The notes beneath the pieces are model-generated. The model was not told where the DNA came from, did no database searches, and worked only from the letters and a program-made list of their open reading frames with translations. Shown in pieces: positions 11,301 through 17,465 of a stretch of DNA of 64,000 bases; within the stretch, counting starts at the first letter, position 1, and the number at the start of each line of letters is the position of its first letter. The DNA comes from an uncultured Acetatifactor sp. (GTDB taxonomy: Bacteria > Bacillota > Clostridia > Lachnospirales > Lachnospiraceae), in contig CAKRZO010000005.1 in the NCBI GenBank assembly GCA_934433135.1, positions 1-64,000 on the forward strand. The letters run 5' to 3'. The translations under genes were made by a program, and so were the position numbers.

Positions 11301-12530
11301 GAACTCGTCTTCTATTTCATTAAACTTTCTCAACGCCTGTGCTTTTGCATACCTGCCGGTATCCAAAATGATCATTCCATCCGAGGATCTCATAGGGTCA
11401 CTTTGCGGAAGCACGATATCCCAGCTGCTGATTGCTCTCCTGGCATCGCCTCCGGGACCGGACATAATAAAATCGTCCCAGACAACGTAATACCCTGTTT
11501 GTCCATAAGTCACAGGTTCCTCCGGCTCTGTTACTTCACCGCCGCCCGGATTTTCTCCTGTCCCGGGTGTTTCTCCTGTATCCGGCGTTTCTCCCGTACC
11601 GGGTGTTTCTCCTGTATCCGGTGTTTCTCCTGTTCCGGATGTCTCCCCCGAATCCGGACTTTCTCCTGTACCAGGTGTTTCTCTCGTATCCGGATTTTCA
11701 CTTGCATCGTGAGTTCCTTCCGCTTCCCCGGATCTACTTGCAGCAGTAGACTGCACTGTATTCTTTGCGGTATTTCGGGTAACCTCTTTCGAGGACTCTG
11801 ACGATGCAGTCTCTGCCCCGGTTTCTACACTTTCTTCGGTATTTTGCTCACTTTTCGTTGCCTCTACGGTCTCATCAGACGCCTCTTCCGTACTTTCTTC
11901 TTCATAAATAATATAATCTACCACGGCAGATATTGTCACTTCTGTACTGTCTGCCTGTACGGCACAGCTTAAATCCATACTTCCGGAAATATCTGCAGCT
12001 GCCGCTTTTGTCCCTATGACAAGCATACCTGTAGCCATTGCAAGGCAAAGCATCATAGCTGCCGATGACTTTTTCATTCTGCCGAAAATACAGGCCGCTG
12101 CGATAGCAATCAAAATCAGAACACCTGCTATAATCCACACGATAGTCTGCGCTTTATCCTTTTGCTCTGCCTCCTGTGTCTGCACCTGTCCGCCGGAAAC
12201 GGTCTCCTGAGACGAATTCCATGTTTCTCCGTCCTGCAAAGAGACTTCATAAGTTTGACTTCCGTTTGCTATCTTGATTTCTTCGGAATCATTCATCCGA
12301 ATCTTTAAACCGATTCTCCTGCCGGTATGATTTTCTACCGACACAGAAGCATTTACTGTCTCATCCTTCCGATAGGAATCCTTGTCTGTAAACAACTGTG
12401 CATGGACACCATCCTTCTGCACCCTATCACCGCTCGCCGCATACACGCCGGTTCCCATCACGACAAACATCCAGACCGCCAGAAGCAGTTTCCATAATAA
12501 TTGCGTTGCTTTTCTTTTTGTTTTCTGCAT
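5355..12530 (-). CDS. Giant secreted multidomain glycan-active protein (WbsX/GH99-like plus SGNH)
   Basis: About 2391 residues. Order: signal peptide (LLWKLLLAVWMFVVMGTGVYA, first 30 residues); a small domain; two hydrophobic segments near residues 130-180; a Glu/Thr/Gly/Pro-rich linker; two LamG-like modules; a GH99/WbsX-like (beta/alpha) domain at about 713-1030 ending in DNWNEYGEGHFI; a copper-amine-oxidase-N-like module at about 1265-1380; an SGNH domain starting at IIGNSIT (about 1925-2150); a MucBP-like stretch; and five copies of a beta-rich, CBM-like module beginning FxxxxxxW(T/I). It is probably an extracellular, membrane-anchored glycan-binding hydrolase. ATG 12530 has GAGG 7 bases upstream and starts a normal signal peptide; ATG 12563 and GTG 12611 are alternatives. 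No LPXTG or S-layer motif is visible. Confidence 0.85.
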   Translation of the reverse strand: MQKTKRKATQLLWKLLLAVWMFVVMGTGVYAASGDRVQKDGVHAQLFTDKDSYRKDETVNASVSVENHTGRRIGLKIRMNDSEEIKIANGSQTYEVSLQDGETWNSSQETVSGGQVQTQEAEQKDKAQTIVWIIAGVLILIAIAAACIFGRMKKSSAAMMLCLAMATGMLVIGTKAAAADISGSMDLSCAVQADSTEVTISAVVDYIIYEEESTEEASDETVEATKSEQNTEESVETGAETASSESSKEVTRNTAKNTVQSTAASRSGEAEGTHDASENPDTRETPGTGESPDSGETSGTGETPDTGETPGTGETPDTGETPGTGENPGGGEVTEPEEPVTYGQTGYYVVWDDFIMSGPGGDARRAISSWDIVLPQSDPMRSSDGMIILDTGRYAKAQALRKFNEIEDEFVLEFSMEATAGMTEAILDLRKEDRTAVHFSINGDKLYLNSTELCPLPVDQLAMFKLHIYPAEGKFIISVDGTTIKENGMVKEFSFLNPVNGIDRFYIETGKEDCGQIVIGTLRAYTGFYVNEKFLDGTDGTVNDDWTVSGDVRTIYKQGTQGPDNYSVLLADGAGITRKIEGMQNGGWIEFQQLKEESSGTISMILADDQNNTFQIATIDGSFGFYRGETFVPLYNCADNLWYHIMLKQTDDGVRLYLNHKLKNKEQSITLPFEKFTRITFASQNGEVLLDDILVKDWNSLPEDYVPEPETVEKEEGAALVGLQSCNLWVEGEHFGYDWLTDWPERTPVLGYYDEILPEVADWELKFKVEHGIDFELFCWYRPMNGNDEPIKMARNARALHDGYMNAEYSDRMKFAITWESGSSVSGLDDFKENVIPYWIEQYFKDERYMIIDNKPFVGMYDINNLKKYFGGSIEGVKAAVDAIKEACVQAGFDGAYVVMCNSNADSAAEIARAGFDGQYAYSWGHTSYNASTQIKGMQAVQNALTAVQKADVGVIPVASQGWWSKAWAREDGKYCSPEDFQSVLQWMKEDFMPTLNQDSLGAEMVLLDNWNEYGEGHFIMPSQLAGFDYLDAVRGVFGDGDGIGGLHNAQIDVVPTQNQADRIQHMYVQDRHVVLVDKDADTGKTEPMEGYSWLFDTDNDAEGWTVDQNAGKWIKDLAECYVRGGQLYGKTLTEAQLQEAVSAGTYPSGATADPSLLSPDDLNLSAAEALTVKVRMRGVGGSKDIGKPALYFTTTEDAAFSGSKVITASYMEEDDGYAEVTFSTAANALWSGTIKQLRLDPIERDGEFFIDSIQVMKRKDAGEAEVYLDGSRIYTSSKVETEAENYLFPAKELDKLLSVYVSETLEKDSLQIYADGSDTFFAFPYSGEVKMLVNGTAAESIGAVLRNEKVYVPILDLFENMGSVTDASGTEHPAYTVEVIPGSGTAKTRIDIRKYVDNSVLKAYYFTTDDEGWTYGGANTTKIPAANGLGALEMAADGSDTRLWSPEKNQFNVSLKKADHIRMRIKTDEQVQNPAVRMLVYADGGAYKHSYNLELTQEQLLESGFYEVSVDLAEAKVDFFKTAVNVDRVCIYWYNDTVGGTQTFSMDSFEVLDLEADSGEEEPDPSVAIIEESPYTIRDWDFTESQGTWIGCKETTVEHDKNAEALKVTAKNGVMGVSASASENGLFVNPVNVSSAETTHILVRVQAEEELSSMDLTIQYAGTDEGVGESVSYTAVPYQTDVNGGLYALVDLCANEQWRTDRTIVNIEIYPAGSITQEDNGKTVRIDSVEILDKSWFIEFDSTYFTHSEDGWIEGGTTRISQKKESLVIDTPTDPADYRPRVWSMGTDASGNLQAPYNYTNTQATHVRVRLKAVIPETLPDTMTEEEKTQLAQTVSEELKMNLQLADGTGAGSLVLPYSVDTEDFVTVTFDIRSMIPDGKTLGRIGLEVFNGGNEILCKAGVTVLIDSVQFLRKAASDEEAQALKVLIIGNSITQHAPNKKLGWVGDWGMAATCQEKDYVHLLTNQIHGRNEKVEVKAINVSEYEKYFYDWSLIGDPKDKYANWNADIIIAAFGANVKNGVNENDPDYENPYVFNVEKYKKIIDKFNPDGDAKVIAAATILTKADIVEIIHRSAQRYGYTYVDMTEWTTDEYRAYAYEQTFKDLYLEAYPGEEVPEEGIKSILSHPGDLGMEKIAQELWEVLDASGWIPQVQTPVGSYRVEYYYDGMQDVFATVTGTAEENTMIPYAEKAQGGYVLERTEPENFVVHASSENVFRVYYKTQGYEIAEGGSFYFTDNVQSWTYAGEGTVFGYDGNGAIKVSSATGNPVIKSPGTALSLDGITHIRLRMKTDANLQPNMYFACYVTHTSPTSGNTWSETRDGNIAYETGEDGQVVLLIDVSSLTDRTSGGCSANEPLNAVRICPFGSSANEEYANVQLWLDSVEFLRKADME
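11540..11693 (-). repeat. In-frame 18-base tandem repeat in giant gene
   Basis: Roughly eight to nine copies of a six-residue unit, (G/D)TGE(T/S/N)P, encoded by degenerate 18-base units. Codon choice varies between copies (CCGGGT, CCGGAT). It forms a flexible spacer between the membrane region and the first ligand-binding module. The copy number is likely to vary between strains. Confidence 0.9.
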
Positions 12531-12862
12531 TCTTCTACCTCTCACCTTACTCTTTCTCTTCATTTTCTTTCCGTATTTCGAATTCGATCTAAACTTTCCC
12601 CATTTTTCCACATTCTCTTTTCATTTCCGGCTTTTATCCTCACTTTCCTCTTTGTTTCCGCTTTTTCTCCGCTCACCCCACTCCTTCTTTTTACGGGCCT
12701 CTTCCGTATATTTTCAGATAACATTTCTCTCTTTATACACTAACCTTTTTCTATAACAGCCGCAATCATCGTTTCATGTAATCTTTTACGTTTCGTTTTT
12801 TCTCATCGGAATCCACTCCGATACAGGAAGTTTTAGCTTAAATTCCAACCGTTTTCCACATC
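12531..12862. other. Purine-rich leader and upstream region of giant gene
   Basis: There is no credible gene here. The stretch from about 12530 to 12740 is almost all pyrimidine on the plus strand, so the giant gene's leader would be almost all purine. I saw no clear -35/-10 pair for the leftward gene. Reading frames on the plus strand here are rich in Phe, Ser and Leu purely from composition. Confidence 0.6.
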
Positions 12863-12915
12863 AAAAAAGAACAATCCGCAGACATTTGCAAATCTGCTGC
12901 CTTAGATTGTTCCTT
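12863..12915 (-). terminator. Rho-independent terminator of zinc dehydrogenase gene
   Basis: Read leftward, GAACAATC and GATTGTTC pair around an inner GCAGATTTG/CAAATGTCTGC stem. Six T follow. It starts about 20 bases after the dehydrogenase stop codon and separates that gene from the giant gene. Confidence 0.9.
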
Positions 12916-12934
12916 TTATCATTTTTAGCATAAA

Positions 12935-13954
12935 TTAATCGGTAATAATATACTTTCCGGCACTGCGTCTTTTCCCGTCGGCAAGAATTGCGGGAAGTTC
13001 CCAAAGCGGTTCCGTTTTATAAATCATGGATGTGACATCAATCCTGCCGCTTTCAATCAACTTTACGGCAGCCGGAAAGGTGTAGGGATTGATATAGGAG
13101 CTTCTTATGGTAATTTCCTTTTTAAAGATTTCAAACGGTTTGACCCGAATGGAAGCTTCCGGTTTAGTCAGTCCGAACATCATTACGGTGGAATTTTTTC
13201 CTGCCAGGGAAATGGCCTGTTCTATCGTCTGCGTTCTTCCCACACACTCTATCACGGAATCAATCTGTTCTATTCCCTGCTTTTTCAGAGTTTCCGCAAC
13301 ATCTTCGTTCCCGGGATCTAATGCCAGATCCGCTCCCAACGCCAATGCCTGCTTTCTTTTTCCCTCAATGGGTTCCACGGCAATTATGCATGCCGCACCT
13401 GAAAGCTTTGCCAGCTGAATCATAATCAATCCGATCATTCCGCAGCCGATCACTGCTGCGGTACTGCCGCATTTCACATTGGCAAGTTCGATTCCGTGAA
13501 GACAGCAGGAAACCGGTTCCGCCATTGCGGCCGCCTGATAAGAAATTTTTTCAGAGACCTTATATACCTGGGAAGCCGGTACCGCACAATACTCTGCAAA
13601 GCCTCCGTCCACTGTCGTACCGATTCCTGTTATGGAAGTGCAGAAGTGGCCGATTCCTTTCCGGCAGAATTCGCAGCTGCCGCAAAGCTTGTTCGGATCA
13701 ATGCATACTCTGTCTCCAATGGAAAAGTTTCCGGCATCCTCTCCTACGTCCACAATCTCTCCGGCAAATTCATGACCTAACACAGTGCCTGCAGGAGTCG
13801 GCGCCGCTCCTTCATCACCGCAGAAAATATGTACATCGGTTCCGCATATGCCGCAGGCATGCACACGCACCAACACTTCTTTTCGCCCTGCCTTCGGCAT
13901 TTCTCTTTCTTCTACTCTTAAATCCTCTTTTCCGTAAAATACTGCAGCTTTCAT
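12935..13954 (-). CDS. Zinc-dependent polyol/alcohol dehydrogenase (MDR family)
   Basis: 339 residues. Catalytic zinc ligands are Cys37 (CGICGTD) and His61/Glu62 (GHEFAGEIVDVG), with a Glu in AEPVSC at about 146. Structural zinc cysteines are 91, 94, 97 and 105 (CGSCEFC...FC). The Rossmann motif VIGCGMIG lies at about 168-175. The pattern fits the sorbitol/L-iditol/threonine dehydrogenase branch, which oxidises a secondary alcohol with NAD(P). AAAGGA precedes the ATG. The exact substrate cannot be read; the neighbouring GDPD-PHP fusion and DeoR regulator suggest sugar or polyol metabolism. Confidence 0.9.
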   Translation of the reverse strand: MKAAVFYGKEDLRVEEREMPKAGRKEVLVRVHACGICGTDVHIFCGDEGAAPTPAGTVLGHEFAGEIVDVGEDAGNFSIGDRVCIDPNKLCGSCEFCRKGIGHFCTSITGIGTTVDGGFAEYCAVPASQVYKVSEKISYQAAAMAEPVSCCLHGIELANVKCGSTAAVIGCGMIGLIMIQLAKLSGAACIIAVEPIEGKRKQALALGADLALDPGNEDVAETLKKQGIEQIDSVIECVGRTQTIEQAISLAGKNSTVMMFGLTKPEASIRVKPFEIFKKEITIRSSYINPYTFPAAVKLIESGRIDVTSMIYKTEPLWELPAILADGKRRSAGKYIITD

Positions 13955-14053
13955 TTTTTCGTTCCTTTCTTTCTCTGTATTTACGTATTTCTGTCCCTAT
14001 GTTAATCCTTATTTGTGAGCCATTTATTTTTATACTTTACCGCTTACTCCGCC

Positions 14054-15634
14054 TCACAGAGACAGGGGCAGCGGAATGTGGTTTTTATAATAATAAATCT
14101 GTTTAAATCCCAGCTTCACAAGCTCTTTTTTCGCCTCTTCAAATCCGAATCCTACTCTGTCCGCCGTATGGGCATCGGAACCGAGGGTAACCAGATAGCC
14201 TCCGAGTTCTTTGTAACGTTTTAAAATCCATGGCTCCGGCAAAAGAAAAGGATAACCGGAATCCAGGCAGGAAGTATTTACTTCCAGAGCAATTCCTTTT
14301 TGAATAATCGCTTCCAGTATGTCTTCGATTTGATCCCGATAGTCCTCTGTTTTTACCTTTCGTCCGTACTTTCCGCACAGATAGCGCAACGGGCAGGTCA
14401 TATGCGCCAGTATGTCAAAATCGGTCTTCTCGATCATTTCCCTCATGTCCCTGAAATAAGCCTCCAGATATCCCTTGATATCTTCTTCGGAAAACACAGA
14501 AAAATCAATTCGGGAATAGGGTATGGTATCCTTTTTATACCTCACGGCATGAACGGATCCCAAGACCAGATCCAATTTCCTTCCCGAAAGAATCCTGTCT
14601 GCCTCTGCAATATTCCAGACAGCCTCTCCCATTTCCACTCCTGCCAAAACATCCTCTCCCTGCCTGACTGCCTCTTCTTGCAATCGGTGTGCGCAGGCAA
14701 CGGATGCCTCAATGTTTTTTCCGCTGTCTGCTCCCCCGCAATACTCAATATCGCAATGATCCGTTATGGCAAACCCTGTAAGAGATTTTTCTTTTGCCGT
14801 GCGCAGACTGTCCGCAGGATTACAATCGGAATCATGAGAATAAAGCGTATGGGTATGGCAGTCAAAAAGGATACCTTCCTTACGCTGCGGCTTCAACTGT
14901 CCCGGCGTTTCAATAAGATCCGCATCATACCGGAACGCAAGTTTTCGCTCCTCTTCTTCACGGAGAATCCATAATCCCAGCTTTCCATACTGTTTCACCA
15001 TCTTACAAAGCTCTTCATCGGCAGCCGGAACTTTGGCAAAGCGTGTGTAGGGCGAATCCAGACGCAGCCATATGTAAAACTCATTGTTTTTCAGCATGCC
15101 TTTGAGTTCTTTCAAATTTTCTTCCGTAACCGAACCGTCATAATGAATCTCTGCTTCCGGGAAATATGTCGTCACTTTCCGAATGTATTCCTTTTCCGAA
15201 GCGGTAAAAGCCACCCGTGCGCCGGACTCCTTTACCAGACGAAACAACTCCTGTGTCTGACTTTCGGAAAAGTTCTGAATCTTGTTGTCCAATTTTACCG
15301 TAATGCCGGATTCTTTTGCCAGGGTAAGTACCTCAGATAATTTGGGAATCCGGGTTCCCCGGAACTTATAGGCCTTACCGATCCCGGCATCAAACTGCAT
15401 CGCCTCACGATAGGTAATATTTTGTATTGCAATTTCTTTCTCGATTGCCGTACCATCCGCATTTCTGCAGGTACGGTTGAGTGTTTTATCATGCAAAACC
15501 ACACATACCCCATCCCCGGTAAAGCACGGATCCAATTCCAGATACTCATATCCCTGAGCCACGGCCGCCCGAAACGACGGCATGGTATTTTCCGGGAATT
15601 CCTGCTGGACTCCTCTGTGCGCCTGATATTTCAT
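14054..15634 (-). CDS. Fusion of GDPD phosphodiesterase and HisK-type PHP phosphatase
   Basis: 526 residues with two catalytic domains. Residues 1-245 are glycerophosphodiester phosphodiesterase-like: His6-Arg7 (AHRG), Glu15-Asn16-Thr17, Glu33 and Asp35 (LELD), His48-Asp49 (LHDKTLNRT). Residues 255-525 are a PHP histidinol-phosphatase-like domain: His260-Thr-His262, His267, AITDHCD, GSVHAVRY, LAHMTCP and TLGSDAHTADRVG. The combination would cleave a phosphodiester and then remove the phosphate from the product. No signal peptide is visible, so it is cytoplasmic. AGAGG precedes the ATG. It is divergent from the DeoR regulator across 216 bases. Confidence 0.88.
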   Translation of the reverse strand: MKYQAHRGVQQEFPENTMPSFRAAVAQGYEYLELDPCFTGDGVCVVLHDKTLNRTCRNADGTAIEKEIAIQNITYREAMQFDAGIGKAYKFRGTRIPKLSEVLTLAKESGITVKLDNKIQNFSESQTQELFRLVKESGARVAFTASEKEYIRKVTTYFPEAEIHYDGSVTEENLKELKGMLKNNEFYIWLRLDSPYTRFAKVPAADEELCKMVKQYGKLGLWILREEEERKLAFRYDADLIETPGQLKPQRKEGILFDCHTHTLYSHDSDCNPADSLRTAKEKSLTGFAITDHCDIEYCGGADSGKNIEASVACAHRLQEEAVRQGEDVLAGVEMGEAVWNIAEADRILSGRKLDLVLGSVHAVRYKKDTIPYSRIDFSVFSEEDIKGYLEAYFRDMREMIEKTDFDILAHMTCPLRYLCGKYGRKVKTEDYRDQIEDILEAIIQKGIALEVNTSCLDSGYPFLLPEPWILKRYKELGGYLVTLGSDAHTADRVGFGFEEAKKELVKLGFKQIYYYKNHIPLPLSL

Positions 15635-15652
15635 AATCCAAACCTCTTTTCA

Positions 15653-15680
15653 TTGACAAAATAGCTGCTAAGAATATAAT
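15653..15680 (+). promoter_or_regulatory. Consensus sigma-A promoter for DeoR gene
   Basis: TTGACA at 15653-15658, a 16-base spacer, and TATAAT at 15675-15680. Both boxes match the consensus exactly. It points at the DeoR-family gene with a leader of about 165 bases. Confidence 0.85.
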
Positions 15681-15689
15681 AGAACCATA

Positions 15690-15734
15690 TGCTCATTTTA
15701 TCAATTACCGCCGCAAAAAACGGTAAAATGAGCA
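15690..15734. promoter_or_regulatory. Inverted repeat downstream of DeoR promoter, probable operator
   Basis: TGCTCATTTTA (15690-15700) and TAAAATGAGCA (15724-15734) are perfect 11-base inverted arms 23 bases apart. They begin about 10 bases after the -10 box, where a bound repressor would block transcription. An autoregulatory site for the DeoR protein is the simplest reading. A large RNA hairpin in the leader is the alternative. Confidence 0.6.
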
Positions 15735-15850
15735 CGTAATTGAACGGCAGTGTGACTGAAGCATCTGCGGAATGTTGGGATTCGTGTGAAAATGCAATTT
15801 GTTTCTAAACAAAAACAAATGATAGAACAAAGTAGAAATGAGGGATTAAC

Positions 15851-16558
15851 ATGAACCAGGAGAGAGTAAAAAGCATATTGGAAATTCTGATTGAAAAAAA
15901 GAAAGTGACGGTAAAGGATTTGTCCCTAAGACTGTTTGCCAGTGAATCTTCTATCCGACGGGATCTGTGCAGTCTGGAACAGCAGGGACTGATCAAACGG
16001 ACACACGGCGGCGCCGTGTTGGACGAGAATGCTCTTTCGGAAATCAAAATTCCGTTTTTGATCCGGGAACTTGAAAAAAGTGATGAGAAAATAGTCATTG
16101 CGCGAAAAGCCGCCGAATTGATTCCCAATCACAGTGTCTTGTTTCTGGATGCCTCAACCAGCGCTTATTCCATGATTCCTTTCCTTACCGAAAAAAGGGA
16201 TCTGCTGGTAATCACAAACGGCTTAAAGGCACTGACCAAATTAAGTGAGAACCATATCCGATGCATCGGAACCGGCGGAGATGTCATCCATTCCTGCCTG
16301 GCATTCGCAGGGGAAGATGCTCATAAAACGATTGAACGCTATAATGCGGACTTTTGTTTTTTTTCCTGCCGAGGGCTGTCGGCAGACGGCATGCTTACCG
16401 ACATTTCCCAGGCAGAAGACATTGTCCGCCAAAAAATGATCGAACATTCCAAAGCTTCTTATATGCTTTGTACCAGTGATAAGCAGAACAAAATTTATTA
16501 TCATAATCTGTGCAGCCGTGAACAGATCAGCGGAATTCTTGCGGCAACGATGCCGTAG
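15851..16558 (+). CDS. DeoR-family transcriptional regulator
   Basis: 235 residues. The N-terminal winged helix-turn-helix reads RVKSILEILIEKKKVTVKDL then SSIRRDLCSLEQQGLIKRTHGG, the classic DeoR recognition helix and wing. The C-terminal DeoRC sensor domain has LFLDASTSAYSM, ITNGLKAL and the FFSCRGLSADGMLTD stretch, which bind sugar phosphates in the family. The start follows GAGGGAT. It is expected to repress sugar or polyol genes nearby, such as the divergent GDPD-PHP gene, and itself. Confidence 0.92.
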   Translation: MNQERVKSILEILIEKKKVTVKDLSLRLFASESSIRRDLCSLEQQGLIKRTHGGAVLDENALSEIKIPFLIRELEKSDEKIVIARKAAELIPNHSVLFLDASTSAYSMIPFLTEKRDLLVITNGLKALTKLSENHIRCIGTGGDVIHSCLAFAGEDAHKTIERYNADFCFFSCRGLSADGMLTDISQAEDIVRQKMIEHSKASYMLCTSDKQNKIYYHNLCSREQISGILAATMP

Positions 16559-16619
16559 AAAGCAAAACCTCTTCCCTTTTCGTTTTCCGCCTTTTCCAAA
16601 TCGTAGCCTCTCAAATGCA

Positions 16620-17348
16620 TCACTCACAAGGATTTTCGGACGCTTCGCAGCTGCCTTGTTTCATAATCTTTAACAGCATCTGGCGGTTATAGGTCAGGTG
16701 CATAATCATGGCGCACTTTGCTCCCACGCTGTCGCCTTCTAAAATGGCCTGGGTAATAGCTCTGTGTGTTTGTATGGTTTCTTCCATTAACTTGTGGTAA
16801 GTAAGGTGGATGAAGGTAACGATTGCGGTATGGATAATCGGTATGAGGGATTCCACCACACTGTTTTTGCTGGCCTTGGCTATGGCTGCGTGAAATTCCA
16901 TATCTTTTGCGGCATGATTTTTTCCTTCCCGGTATAAATCTTCCACTTCCCTGCAGAGCCGTTGAATCGTCTGCTTTTCTTCTTCCGTGGCCTTCTGTGC
17001 GGCAAGGGAAGCGATCTCCGGCTCCAGCATAAGTCTTACTTCGAACAGTTCCAGCGCCAGTTCATATTTGTCCGTATGCCCGGAAAGTCCCAATGGATCT
17101 TTTTCCAGCGTATCCGTACGGATGACATAGGTTCCGTCTCCTCTGCGGACCTCCAGCACGCCTTTGGAAACCAGGCTTTTTACGGTTTCCCGGATGGTAC
17201 TGCGCCCCACGCCGTACAATTCTGCCAACTCATATTCATTGGGGATTTTTTCCCCGATCCGGATCGGTTTTTCCAGAATATCCTTCATCAGCTTGTCTTC
17301 CACCTGCGCTGCCAACAGCTTTTTGCTCATTTTATCGATTTCATTCAT
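16620..17348 (-). CDS. FadR-type GntR transcriptional regulator
   Basis: About 242 residues. The N-terminal GntR winged helix is clear: GEKIPNEYELAELYGVGRST, IRETVKSLVSKGVLEVRRGDGTYV. The C-terminal all-helical FCD domain has the metal/ligand residues EVRLMLEPEIA, FHAAIAKAS and HRAITQAILEGD. Such proteins usually repress sugar-acid or organic-acid genes. ATG 17348 follows GGGAGG by 13 bases; an in-frame ATG at 17444 would add 32 charged residues and is possible, because it lies 22 bases after the upstream MocR gene stop. The target is not known. Confidence 0.9.
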   Translation of the reverse strand: MNEIDKMSKKLLAAQVEDKLMKDILEKPIRIGEKIPNEYELAELYGVGRSTIRETVKSLVSKGVLEVRRGDGTYVIRTDTLEKDPLGLSGHTDKYELALELFEVRLMLEPEIASLAAQKATEEEKQTIQRLCREVEDLYREGKNHAAKDMEFHAAIAKASKNSVVESLIPIIHTAIVTFIHLTYHKLMEETIQTHRAITQAILEGDSVGAKCAMIMHLTYNRQMLLKIMKQGSCEASENPCE

Positions 17349-17465
17349 GACCTGCTGCTTTCCTCCCTTGTTATCCGTATCTTTTGATCTGCTTTCCTTT
17401 GTCCGCTTTTCTAATCTGAAGCCTTCCCGGTTCCACTCATTCATCCGGTTTAATCCACGCCTGTC

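Noticed and set aside
11540..11693. Regular repeats that could suggest a CRISPR array
   Set aside because: The units are 18 bases, contiguous and in frame, and encode a Gly-Thr-Glu-Pro linker; there are no spacers and no cas genes.
11902..12138. Possible separate small membrane protein at the start of the giant gene
   Set aside because: The main frame is open throughout from signal peptide to the end, so the hydrophobic segments belong to the giant protein.
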